From an uncultured Actinomycetospora sp. (GTDB lineage: Bacteria; Actinomycetota; Actinomycetes; Mycobacteriales; Pseudonocardiaceae), in the NCBI GenBank assembly GCA_902805495.1, contig CADCTH010000231.1, forward strand, positions 1 through 11,785: a stretch of 11,785 bases of DNA. The letters are read 5' to 3'. The notes under the pieces were generated by a model that was not told the origin of the DNA, ran no database searches, and saw only the letters and a program-made list of their open reading frames with translations. A program made the translations under genes and the position numbers. Shown here piece after piece: positions 1 through 6,433 of this stretch. Positions within the stretch are counted from its first letter, which is position 1. Every line of letters starts with the position of its first letter.

Positions 1-752
1 AGCGCGAACGGCACGGCGCGGGCGGCGACCGCGGCCGCCGAGCCGGTGGACGAGCCGCCGGCCCACCGCCGGGCGTCCCACGGGTTGCGCACGGCCCCGA
101 ACCGCGGCGGGCGCGGCCCGCCGACCGCGAACTCCGTCGTCGCGTCCTTGCTGACCGGGATCGCGCCGGCCTCCTCGAGCCGGCGCACCACGGTCGCCGA
201 CGCCGCGCCGGGCGCGTCCCCGTGGCACCACGACCCGGCGGTGGTCGGGACGCCCGCCACATCGATGACGTCCTTGACCCCGAACGGGACGCCCTCGAGC
301 GGACGCGGGCGACCCTCGGACCACCGCCGCGTCGACTCGGCCGCGGCCTCGGTGGCGCGCTCGTCGAGGAAACGGATCGTGCTGTTCAGCGCCGCTTGCG
401 TGGTGCGCAGGCGCGCGAGGGCGTCGGCGACGGCCCGGTCGGGCGTGCTGCGGCCCGTGGCGAAGGCGGCGAGCAGGCCCCCGACGGAGTCGGGGTCGTC
501 GTCCGTGAGCTCTCCCCCGCTCCCCGGGTCCCGGGTCCGACCCGGCGTGCGGGGCCAGCGGTCGCCGTGCGCGGGGTCGGCGGCCCCGTCAAGGGGCACG
601 GGACTCTCGCGCAACGCGGCGATCGCCTGCTCGGCGGCGACGACGGCCGCGCGCATCGCGCCGACCTGCTCGTCGTCCAGGACGTAGCCCAGGCGCGCGA
701 CCTCGCGGGCGAGCGCGGCCGGCTCGGCGACCTCGTCGGGCAGTCCCGTCAC
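1..752 (-). CDS. Amidase (amidase-signature family), 3' part missing
   Basis: This is the N-terminal half (250 residues) of an amidase-signature serine hydrolase, a family that hydrolyses carboxamides to acid and ammonia, usually in the cytosol. The family Ser-cisSer-Lys triad is partly visible. The Lys is K160 in GVPFGVKDV, and the cis-Ser lies in the GGSSTGSAAA loop at about residues 232-240. The nucleophile motif (usually about 24 residues after the cis-Ser) would lie just past the window edge, as would the rest of a protein normally 450-500 residues long. The GTG start at 752 shares four bases (GTGA) with the stop of the acyl-CoA dehydrogenase gene, so the two are probably translationally coupled. 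Residues 65-100 form a Pro/Gly/Asp-rich linker. The substrate is unknown. GatA and indoleacetamide or nicotinamide-type amidases share this fold, but the catabolic operon makes GatA unlikely. Confidence 0.88.
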   Translation of the reverse strand, partial: MTGLPDEVAEPAALAREVARLGYVLDDEQVGAMRAAVVAAEQAIAALRESPVPLDGAADPAHGDRWPRTPGRTRDPGSGGELTDDDPDSVGGLLAAFATGRSTPDRAVADALARLRTTQAALNSTIRFLDERATEAAAESTRRWSEGRPRPLEGVPFGVKDVIDVAGVPTTAGSWCHGDAPGAASATVVRRLEEAGAIPVSKDATTEFAVGGPRPPRFGAVRNPWDARRWAGGSSTGSAAAVAARAVPFA

Positions 753-1912
753 GCGATCGATGCCTTCCCGGCCAGCAACGACTTCGCTACCACCGAGCGC
801 AGCACGTCGTTGGTGCCCTCGCCGATCGACATCAGCGGGGCGTCGCGGTAGAGCCGCTCGACCTCGAACTCCGTCGAGTAGCCGTAGCCGCCGTGGATGC
901 GCATGGCGTCGGTGGCGCACTGCAGCGCGGTCTCCGACGCGAAGATCTTCGCCATGCCCGACTCGGTGTCCATGCGCACGCCGTCGTCCATCCGCGACGC
1001 CGCCCAGTACGTCATGAGCCGGGCGGCCTGGAGCTGCACCGCGATCTCGGCCAGGCGCAGCTGCACGGCCTGGAAGTCGCCGATCGGCTGGCCGAACGCC
1101 GTCCGGTCGCGGGCGTACGACAGGGCCTCGTCGTAGGCGCGCTGCGCGATGCCCACCGAGCGGGCGGCGATGTTGATCCGGCCGGTCTCCAGCGACGACA
1201 GCGCCTGCTGCAGCCCGCGTCCCTCGACGCCGCCGAGCAGCGCGCTCTCGGGGACCCGCACGTCGTCGAGCACCACCTCGCACGACTCGGTGCCCTTGTA
1301 GCCGAGCTTGCCCATGTCCTTGGTGACCTCGAGCCCGGGCGTGCCGGCGTCGATCAGCAGCATGCTCATGCCGCGGTGGGCCGGGCTCGCCGCCGGGTCG
1401 GTCTTGACCAGCACCGGCAGGACGTCGGCGTGGCGGGCGTTGGTGATCCACATCTTGGTGCCGCGGACGACGTACTCGCCACCGTCGCGCGTCGCTGTCG
1501 TGGTGATGCCCTGCAGGTCGGTGCCGGCGCCGGGCTCGGTCAGCGCGATGCCGGTGCGCATCGCCCCCGTCGCGAGGTCGGGCAGGTAGCGGTCGCGCTG
1601 CGCGTCGGTGCCGTGGCGGGCGAGCATCCAGCAGGACACCGAGTGGCTGCCGAGGATGCCGGCGACGCCCATCCAGCCCCGCGCGATCTCCTCGAAGGTC
1701 AGCGCGAACGACACCGTGTCGGCCTCGAGCCCGCCGTAGGCCTCGGGCACCGCCAGGCCGAACAGGCCCATGCCCTTCATGCTCTCGACGATCTCGGTCG
1801 GGTAGCGGCCCTCGTGCTCCCAGTCGCGGGCCACGGGGACGATCTCGCGGTCGACGAAGGCGCGCAGGGTGTCGCGGTAGAGGCGCTGCTCGTCGCTCAG
1901 GGTGAAGTCCAC
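749..1912 (-). CDS. Acyl-CoA dehydrogenase family protein
   Basis: A 387-residue FAD-dependent acyl-CoA dehydrogenase of full family length. It would remove two hydrogens across C2-C3 of an acyl-CoA and pass electrons to ETF. Visible signatures are the FAD/substrate motif TEPGAGTD (125-132) followed by MWITNA (154-159), R270-TAFGQPI in the C-terminal helical domain, HGGYGY (340-345), and the catalytic base in IGEGTNDV, predicted as E365 by its alignment with the Glu of the YEGT motif in short-chain enzymes. The GTG start at 1912 is supported by AGGAGG five bases upstream. It lies 24 nt after the CoA-transferase gene and its TGA overlaps the amidase start. Chain-length preference cannot be read. 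The sequence looks like the soluble short/medium or branched-chain type, not the long FadE type. Confidence 0.95.
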   Translation of the reverse strand: MDFTLSDEQRLYRDTLRAFVDREIVPVARDWEHEGRYPTEIVESMKGMGLFGLAVPEAYGGLEADTVSFALTFEEIARGWMGVAGILGSHSVSCWMLARHGTDAQRDRYLPDLATGAMRTGIALTEPGAGTDLQGITTTATRDGGEYVVRGTKMWITNARHADVLPVLVKTDPAASPAHRGMSMLLIDAGTPGLEVTKDMGKLGYKGTESCEVVLDDVRVPESALLGGVEGRGLQQALSSLETGRINIAARSVGIAQRAYDEALSYARDRTAFGQPIGDFQAVQLRLAEIAVQLQAARLMTYWAASRMDDGVRMDTESGMAKIFASETALQCATDAMRIHGGYGYSTEFEVERLYRDAPLMSIGEGTNDVLRSVVAKSLLAGKASIA

Positions 1913-1917
1913 GCTGT

Positions 1918-1923
1918 CCTCCT
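1918..1923 (-). promoter_or_regulatory. Shine-Dalgarno site of the acyl-CoA dehydrogenase gene
   Basis: AGGAGG on the minus strand, five bases before the GTG at 1912. It is a perfect anti-16S match and decides the start. It also shows that this gene has its own ribosome entry, unlike its two overlapping neighbours. Confidence 0.75.
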
Positions 1924-1936
1924 CGGGCCGGGCGGA

Positions 1937-3151
1937 TCAGGACGAGCCGAAGGCGCCGGCGGCGCGCAGGGCGTCCATGCGCTCCTGGTCGTAGCCGAGG
2001 CCGCGCAGGACCTCGTCGGTGTGCTCCCCCATCGCCGGTCCGCCGCGGGGCAAGGGGGTGTCGTTGGAGTCACGGCCGGGCGGGCCGACGCGCACCGGCG
2101 AGCGCAGGGAGCGGACGGTGCCGAAGCCCGGGTGCTCGGTCTCGGCGATCAGCGCGCGGGCCAGGGTGTGCGGGTCGTCCAGCGCGCCCGCGACCTCCTT
2201 GACCGGCCCGCACGGGATCGCGGCGGCGTAGAGCGGCGCGAGCCACCCGTCGACGGTGCGGGTGCGGAAGATCTCCTCGAGCAGCGGGACGAGCACGTCG
2301 CGGTGCCGGTCGCGGTCGGCGAACGTCGCGAAGCGGGGGTCGTCGGCGATGTCGGCCCGCCCCATCACCGCCGTGAGCCGCTGCCAGAACTTCTCCTTGG
2401 CGCAGCCCACCACGAGCCAGCCGTCGCTGGCCTCGAACGCCTGGAACGGCACGAGCGACGGGTGCGCGGAGTGGTGGGTGCGCACGGGCTCGTAGCCGCC
2501 GGTGAGGTGCCAGGTCGCGGGGTAGGTCAGCAGGCTGACCGCTGTGTCGTAGAGCGAGAGGTCGCAGTCGGTGCCGACGCCGTCGCGGCGGGCGGCGTGG
2601 ATGCCCGCGAGCAGCGCGATCGCGGCGACGAAGCCCCCGCTGTAGTCGACCAGCGACAGGCCCGCCTTCTGCGGCGCGCCGCCGGGCTCGCCCGTCACCG
2701 ACATCCAGCCGCCGAGGGCCTGGAGCACGTAGTCGTAGCCCGGCTCGCGCGAGCGGGGCCCGGTCATCCCGAAGCCGGTGAGCGAGCAGCAGACGATCTG
2801 CGGGTTGACCTCGGCGAGGTCGGCGTAGCGGATGCCCAGCTTCTCCGGGACGTCGCCGCGCAGGTTGGAGTAGACGGCGTCGGCGCTGCGCACGAGGTCG
2901 TGGAACACCTCGCGGCCCGCCGGCGTACGGATGTCGAGCAGCACCGAGGACTTGTTCTTGTTGAACGACTGGAAGAACAGCGAGTCCTGGCCCTCGGCGT
3001 AGGGCGGTACGTAGCGCCCGACGTCGCCGCCGGAGTCCGGGTCCTCGAGCTTGATGACCTCGGCCCCGAGCTCGGCGAGGTGCATCGAGCCGAAGGGGCC
3101 CGCGCCGTACTGCTCGAGCGAGACGATGCGGATGTCCTCGAGCGGCCTCAC
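1937..3151 (-). CDS. CaiB/BaiF (family III) CoA-transferase
   Basis: A 404-residue family III CoA-transferase, which moves CoA from a donor such as succinyl-CoA to a carboxylic acid through an aspartyl anhydride. The N-terminus carries the family signature (EQYGAGPFGSMHLAELGAEV, then VIKLEDP) and FNKNKSSVLLD at 63-73. The catalytic Asp is predicted as D169 in LVDYSGG, the same number as Asp169 of formyl-CoA transferase. The length is typical. The open frame continues upstream to 3679, but that extension is antisense-like sequence over the hydratase gene. The GTG at 3151 begins exactly at the family N-terminus and overlaps the hydratase stop (GTGA), so coupled translation is likely. CoA donor and acceptor are unknown. 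Its operon partners suggest it activates the acid that the amidase releases or that is taken up. Confidence 0.95.
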   Translation of the reverse strand: MRPLEDIRIVSLEQYGAGPFGSMHLAELGAEVIKLEDPDSGGDVGRYVPPYAEGQDSLFFQSFNKNKSSVLLDIRTPAGREVFHDLVRSADAVYSNLRGDVPEKLGIRYADLAEVNPQIVCCSLTGFGMTGPRSREPGYDYVLQALGGWMSVTGEPGGAPQKAGLSLVDYSGGFVAAIALLAGIHAARRDGVGTDCDLSLYDTAVSLLTYPATWHLTGGYEPVRTHHSAHPSLVPFQAFEASDGWLVVGCAKEKFWQRLTAVMGRADIADDPRFATFADRDRHRDVLVPLLEEIFRTRTVDGWLAPLYAAAIPCGPVKEVAGALDDPHTLARALIAETEHPGFGTVRSLRSPVRVGPPGRDSNDTPLPRGGPAMGEHTDEVLRGLGYDQERMDALRAAGAFGSS

Positions 3152-3696
3152 GGCGTCGCCCCCGACCGGGCCTGCTCCGACTCCAGCGACAGGGGCGTCG
3201 CGGCCTGTGGGAACAGCGACCGCGCGCGCTCGGCGCCACGGCGGTGCACGTAGAACGTGCGGCGGAAGGTGAGCACCTCGACCGCGTCCTGGTTGAGGGT
3301 GCGCGTGCGGATGGTGACGATCCCGGCCTCGGGGCGGCTGCCCGAGGTCCGCGCGTCGAGCACCAGCGACTCCGACCAGATCGTGTCGCCGACGAACACC
3401 GGGGCGGTGAGCCGGAGGTCGTCGATCCCGAGGTTCGCGAAGGCGTTCTGCGTGGTGTCGGTGACCGACTGGCCCATCGCGATCGCGATCGTCAGCGGTG
3501 ACGCGACGAGCCGGCGGCCGAACTCCGAGGCCTCCCCCACCTGCGCGTTGACGTGCGCCTGGTTCGTGTTCATGGTCAGCAGCGTGAACCAGGTGTTGTC
3601 GCTCTCGGAGATCGTGCGCCCGAGCGGGTGCTGGTAGACGTCGCCCACCGCGAAGTCCTCGTAGAACCGGCCCTGCCACCCCTGCCGCACCGTCAC
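3148..3696 (-). CDS. MaoC-like (hot-dog fold) dehydratase/hydratase
   Basis: A 182-residue single hot-dog-domain protein of the MaoC hydratase group, predicted to add water to an enoyl-CoA. Visible landmarks are GRFYEDFAVGDVYQHPLGRT (9-28), SESDN (30-34), TMNTNQAH (41-48), SPLTIAIAMGQSV (66-78) and LRLTAPVFVGDTI (94-106). The classical R-hydratase pattern has Asp five residues before His. Here that position is N43 before H48, as I recall for the mesaconyl/itaconyl-CoA-hydratase-like branch. The GTG at 3696 is chosen because TACGTT lies six bases upstream, giving a leaderless transcript. A GTG at 3690 is the alternative. It is the first gene of the leftward operon. The much longer open frame reaching 4461 is antisense to the regulator and is not the protein. 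Confidence 0.9.
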   Translation of the reverse strand: MTVRQGWQGRFYEDFAVGDVYQHPLGRTISESDNTWFTLLTMNTNQAHVNAQVGEASEFGRRLVASPLTIAIAMGQSVTDTTQNAFANLGIDDLRLTAPVFVGDTIWSESLVLDARTSGSRPEAGIVTIRTRTLNQDAVEVLTFRRTFYVHRRGAERARSLFPQAATPLSLESEQARSGATP

Positions 3697-3702
3697 CTGG
3701 CG

Positions 3703-3731
3703 AACGTAAAGGTCAGACTTTTCGTGGACAA
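3703..3731 (-). promoter_or_regulatory. Predicted promoter of the hydratase/CoA-transferase/dehydrogenase/amidase operon
   Basis: On the minus strand TTGTCC (3731-3726) and TACGTT (3708-3703) are separated by 17 bases. TACGTT fits the actinobacterial TAnnnT -10 pattern, and six bases (CGCCAG) separate it from the GTG at 3696. Transcription would then start at or next to the start codon. The operator palindrome fills the spacer, so repressor binding would block this promoter. Confidence 0.6.
3708..3722. promoter_or_regulatory. Palindromic operator, probably for the divergent GntR/FadR-type regulator
   Basis: AAAGGTCAGACTTTT is an inverted repeat centred on 3715 with six of seven base pairs matched (the exception is 3711/3719). 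Its core, GTCAGAC, fits the GT-N3-AC half-site pattern recognised by many FadR-subfamily GntR repressors. It lies inside the operon promoter spacer and just upstream of the regulator's own predicted -35, the expected place for joint control of both directions. Confidence 0.65.
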
Positions 3732-3752
3732 GGTGCTCCCGGTTGTTACGCT
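3725..3752 (+). promoter_or_regulatory. Predicted promoter of the GntR regulator gene
   Basis: TGGACA (3725-3730, five of six to TTGACA) and TACGCT (3747-3752, TAnnnT) with a 16-base spacer. Ten bases separate the -10 from the GTG at 3763, giving a leader of only a few bases. The -35 overlaps the opposite-strand -35 (3726-3731), so the two polymerases should compete. Confidence 0.5.
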
Positions 3753-3762
3753 TCGCGGCGCC

Positions 3763-4518
3763 GTGGACGACGACAGCCAGCCCCCAGAACCCACCGCCCG
3801 CCTGCGCGTCCAGCGGGTGCGGCCCGCGTACGCCCAGGTCGCCGACGAGCTCCGCGCGCAGATCCTCGGCGGCGCGCTCCCCGCGGGCGAGCGGCTGCCG
3901 AACGAGGCCGAGCTCGGCACGGCGTTCGGGGTCAGCCGCAGCACCGTGCGCGAGGCGCTGCGGGTGCTCGCGAGCCAGCACCTCATCGAGACCACGCGCG
4001 GCGTGCGCGGCGGGTCGTTCGTCGCCGCGCCGGACCCCGCGCGGGTCGTCGAGGACGTCGGCAGCGCGCTGGGCGTGCTGGTGATGACCCCGCAGCTGGG
4101 CATCCACGACCTCCTCGAGGCCCGCCTGCTGCTCGAGCCGACCGCGGCCCGCCTCGCCGCGCAGCGCGCCGACGCCGAGACCGTCGCCGCCATCCGCGCC
4201 GCCGCCGTCGCCCCCCGCGACGAGCGCGACCCCAGCGGCTTCGTGGGCCGCATCGACTTCCACACCACGATCCTCATGGCCACCGGCAACCTGATGATCA
4301 CGATGATGGGCCAGCCGGTGAACGACGTCCTGCGCACGCGCCTGCGCCGCGACGGGGTCGAGCGCGGCGAGTGGGACAAGGTCGACGCGTGCCACCGCGA
4401 CATCGCCGAGCGCGTCGCGGCGGGCGACCCGGCCGCGGCCGAGGAGGCCATGCGCGAGCACATCGTCACCCTGCGCGGGCTCTACGAGCGCGACGGCCTG
4501 TGGACCGACGAGCCCTGA
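3763..4518 (+). CDS. FadR-subfamily GntR transcriptional regulator (wHTH + FCD)
   Basis: A 251-residue DNA-binding regulator. The winged helix-turn-helix spans about 20-88, with LPNEAELGTAFGVSRSTVRE (45-64) the GntR signature and the wing around TTRGVRGGSFV (77-87). The C-terminal FCD ligand domain spans about 110-240 with H167 (IDFH), ATGN, H211 (CHRDI) and H233 (REHI). The Asp usually four residues before the first His of the FCD metal site is replaced by R163, though D165 is close by. Three in-frame GTGs (3724, 3733, 3763) are possible. The promoter argues for 3763. It diverges from the catabolic operon across a 66-bp space with an operator, so it most likely represses that operon and itself until an acyl or acyl-CoA ligand binds. 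Confidence 0.93.
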   Translation: MDDDSQPPEPTARLRVQRVRPAYAQVADELRAQILGGALPAGERLPNEAELGTAFGVSRSTVREALRVLASQHLIETTRGVRGGSFVAAPDPARVVEDVGSALGVLVMTPQLGIHDLLEARLLLEPTAARLAAQRADAETVAAIRAAAVAPRDERDPSGFVGRIDFHTTILMATGNLMITMMGQPVNDVLRTRLRRDGVERGEWDKVDACHRDIAERVAAGDPAAAEEAMREHIVTLRGLYERDGLWTDEP

Positions 4519-4543
4519 CGGTCACCGCCATGGTGCCCATACT
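4515..4543 (+). promoter_or_regulatory. Predicted leaderless promoter of the DUF5313 gene
   Basis: CTGACG (4515-4520) and CATACT (4538-4543) with a 17-base spacer, then six bases to the GTG at 4550. The -35 overlaps the stop codon of the regulator gene. The overlapping TACTGT (4540-4545) is an alternative -10. No Shine-Dalgarno is present, which fits a leaderless message. Confidence 0.5.
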
Positions 4544-4549
4544 GTTGGG

Positions 4550-4954
4550 GTGCCAAGCAATCCTCGCCCGGACCCGTTGCGGTGGCTCTGGTACGCCTAC
4601 GGCGGCGGCCTGCCCGCGCGCTTCGCGCCGTGGGTGCTGCACGACACCACCTGCCGCACGTGGTGGCTGCGCCACCTCCTGCGGGCGATCGTGCAGATCG
4701 CGCCGTTCTCGATCGCGATCATCGTGTTCGTGCCCGGACCGCTGTGGCTGCGCCTGATGTGTGCCCTCGGCGGGGCGATCATGGGCCTGATCTTCTCGGT
4801 GGCCTACCTGCACGAGACCGCCGAGCACCGCCTGGTCAAGGCGGGCTACCCGCTGGGCACCGGGCCCGCGACCCGCGCGGAGCGCACCGCGGACAAGGAC
4901 GCGGCGGCCGCCGAGCGGTACGCGACGCGATATCGGACACCCCCGGCGTCCTGA
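4550..4954 (+). CDS. DUF5313 family small membrane protein
   Basis: A 134-residue protein matching the actinobacterial DUF5313 pattern as I recall it: an N-terminal PDPLRWLWYAYGGGLPARF and WVLHDTTCRTWWLRH (28-42), then two predicted membrane helices at about 43-61 and 66-87. A polar tail follows (HETAEHRLVKAGYP, then an Ala/Arg/Glu-rich end) that probably faces the cytoplasm. No catalytic motif is visible and the family has no known function. The GTG at 4550 is supported by the leaderless promoter spacing and because it directly precedes the conserved N-terminus. The next gene follows on the same strand within 2 to 35 nt, depending on its start. Confidence 0.8.
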   Translation: MPSNPRPDPLRWLWYAYGGGLPARFAPWVLHDTTCRTWWLRHLLRAIVQIAPFSIAIIVFVPGPLWLRLMCALGGAIMGLIFSVAYLHETAEHRLVKAGYPLGTGPATRAERTADKDAAAAERYATRYRTPPAS

Positions 4955-4961
4955 CCGTGTG

Positions 4962-4988
4962 GGGCACCCGATCGCGGGCACCCGATCG
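4962..4988 (+). repeat. Tandem 13-bp direct repeat, period 14
   Basis: GGGCACCCGATCG occurs at 4962-4974 and again at 4976-4988, one base apart. Each copy contains the palindrome CGATCG. It abuts the GTG at 4990. It may be a small tandem duplication or a pair of protein-binding sites ahead of the epimerase-type gene. If the upstream GTG at 4957 were the true start, the repeat would be coding, and its period is not a multiple of three. Confidence 0.75.
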
Positions 4989-4989
4989 G

Positions 4990-5946
4990 GTGACCGTCTC
5001 GCCCCTGCCCACGCCCGCCGACGACCCCGGCGCCGCCCTGCGCGGCCGCCCGGTGCTCGTCACCGGCGCCTCCGGCTTCCTGGGGCGTCACCTCGTGCGG
5101 CGGCTGCAGCGCGTCGGCGCCGAGGTCCACGGGCTCACCCGTCCCGACGCACCGGCGCGCAGCGGCGTCGTGACGTGGCACCGCGCCGACCTCGGCGACG
5201 CCGACGCGGTCCGCGCCGTGGTGCGCGAGGTCCGGCCGGCCGCGATCGTCCACCTGGCCAGCCAGGTGCGCGGCGACCGCGACGGCGACCTCGCGGTGTC
5301 GATGCTCGAGGCCAACACCCGCGCGGCGGTGACCGTGATGACCGCGGCCCGCGAGGAGCCCGGCGCCCGCGTGGTGCTCGCCGGCTCGATCGAGGAGCCG
5401 CGCACCGACGAGCCGCCCGTCTCCCCCTACGCCGCGGCGAAGGCGGCGGCCACCGGGTTCGCGCGCCTCTTCCACGCCCAGGACGACCTGCCGGTGACCG
5501 TCCTGCGCATCGCGATGGTCTACGGCCCCGACCAGCCCGACGTCCGCAAGCTCGTGCCGCACGTCTGCACGGCGCTGGCGCGCGGCCACGCCCCGTCGGT
5601 CGGCAGCGGCACGCGCGGCGTCGACTGGGTCTACGTCGAGGACGTCGCCGAGGCCCTGGTGTTCGCCGCGGTGCGTCCCGACGCGCCCGGTCGCGTGCTC
5701 GACGTCGGGTCGGGGCGCGCGGCGACGATCGCCGAGGTGGTCGCGGAGCTCGCCGACCTCGCCGGCCACCGCGGCCCGCTGGGGCTCGGCGCGCGGGAGG
5801 ACCGCCGCGACGAGCACGTGCACCTCGCCGACCCCGAGCCGGCCGCCGAGGTGCTGGGCTGGCGCGCCCGCACCCCGCTGCGCGACGGCCTCGCCCGCAC
5901 CCTGGCCTGGTACCGCGACCACACCCAGGACGCCGCGGCCGGGTGA
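4990..5946 (+). CDS. NAD(P)-dependent extended SDR, epimerase/dehydratase family
   Basis: A 318-residue Rossmann-fold protein of the extended short-chain dehydrogenase family, which commonly acts on nucleotide sugars. It shows the cofactor motif TGASGFLG (25-32), the serine in LAGSIEEP (S133), the catalytic Tyr-Lys pair in PYAAAK (Y147, K151), VLRIAMVYGPDQP, and the late motif WVYVEDVAEAL. The protein is full length. No Shine-Dalgarno marks a start. GTG 4990 leaves 20 residues before the first strand, while GTG 4957, two bases after the DUF5313 stop, would add 11 residues including a Ser/Arg-rich segment. Substrate is unknown, and the adjacent gene gives no pathway clue. It could equally be a dehydratase, reductase or epimerase. 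Confidence 0.88.
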   Translation: MTVSPLPTPADDPGAALRGRPVLVTGASGFLGRHLVRRLQRVGAEVHGLTRPDAPARSGVVTWHRADLGDADAVRAVVREVRPAAIVHLASQVRGDRDGDLAVSMLEANTRAAVTVMTAAREEPGARVVLAGSIEEPRTDEPPVSPYAAAKAAATGFARLFHAQDDLPVTVLRIAMVYGPDQPDVRKLVPHVCTALARGHAPSVGSGTRGVDWVYVEDVAEALVFAAVRPDAPGRVLDVGSGRAATIAEVVAELADLAGHRGPLGLGAREDRRDEHVHLADPEPAAEVLGWRARTPLRDGLARTLAWYRDHTQDAAAG

Positions 5947-5981
5947 TGGTCGCGGGGTGATGGGGACGGTCGGACCTGGCG

Positions 5982-5987
5982 CACACT
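5982..5987 (+). promoter_or_regulatory. Possible leaderless -10 element of the DUF5709 gene
   Basis: CACACT sits six bases before the ATG at 5994, the same geometry as the CATACT before the DUF5313 gene. No convincing -35 was found at 16-18 bases, so this is tentative. Confidence 0.3.
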
Positions 5988-5993
5988 GGCCCC

Positions 5994-6428
5994 ATGACCA
6001 CCCCCACCGGCGACGACCCCGACGTCGACGACGACACCGTCTTCGAGCAGCTCGACGAGGCCGAGTCCCTCGACGACCCCGACCTCGCCGACCAGCTCGA
6101 CGAGGGCGTCTCCCCCAACGAGCAGCCCTGGGGCACGAGCGCCTGGGGCACCACGCCCGAGGAGGAGCGCACCGGCCAGCCGCTGGCCGGGCGTCTGCGC
6201 CGGGAGGACCGCGACACCGACTCCGGCGATGCCGACGAGGGCGACGACATCGGCGACGCGAGCGACACCGACGGCGAGCCGTGGGACGACGAGGTGGGCG
6301 AGGGCCGCTCGGGCCGGCTGGTGCTGCGCGAGGGCGGCGAGGACTTCTTCGCCGACGACGTGGGCGTCGACGGTGCGGGCGCGAGCGCCGAGGAGGCCGC
6401 GATCCACCTGGTGGACGACGAGCGCTGA
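5994..6428 (+). CDS. DUF5709 family acidic protein
   Basis: A 144-residue soluble protein with about 48 Asp/Glu, only 9 Arg and no Lys, so extremely acidic and probably largely disordered. The DUF5709 landmarks as I recall them are present: LDEGVSPNEQPWGTSAWGTT (35-54), then PEEERTGQPLAGRLRRE, and at the C-terminus GRLVLREG followed by DVGVDGAGASAEEAAIHLVD. The family is found in actinobacteria and has no established function. No signal peptide or membrane segment is visible. The ATG at 5994 begins at the start of the acidic sequence. The gene lies 47 nt after the SDR gene and converges with the D-amino-acid oxidase gene, five bases away. Confidence 0.85.
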   Translation: MTTPTGDDPDVDDDTVFEQLDEAESLDDPDLADQLDEGVSPNEQPWGTSAWGTTPEEERTGQPLAGRLRREDRDTDSGDADEGDDIGDASDTDGEPWDDEVGEGRSGRLVLREGGEDFFADDVGVDGAGASAEEAAIHLVDDER

Positions 6429-6433
6429 CAGGG

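Noticed and set aside
893..3253. Plus-strand open frame of 786 codons opposite the dehydrogenase and CoA-transferase genes
   Set aside because: Its product is Ala/Arg/His/Val-rich with no domain, and it is antisense to two genes with clear catalytic motifs. Long antisense frames are expected at this GC content.
3152..3679. Upstream extension of the CoA-transferase frame
   Set aside because: The extension is a shadow of the hydratase gene. The family N-terminus begins at the GTG at 3151.
749..3696. Identification as the itaconate-degradation (rip) operon
   Set aside because: The hydratase and CoA-transferase match two of its three enzyme types, but no citramalyl-CoA lyase (CitE-like) is visible, and the dehydrogenase and amidase do not belong to it. 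Kept only as a hint on substrate type.
3148..4461. Minus-strand open frame of 437 codons that appears to fuse a long N-terminus to the hydratase
   Set aside because: The extra part is antisense to the GntR regulator and low in complexity. The hydratase fold, a promoter and a GTG all point to a start at 3696.
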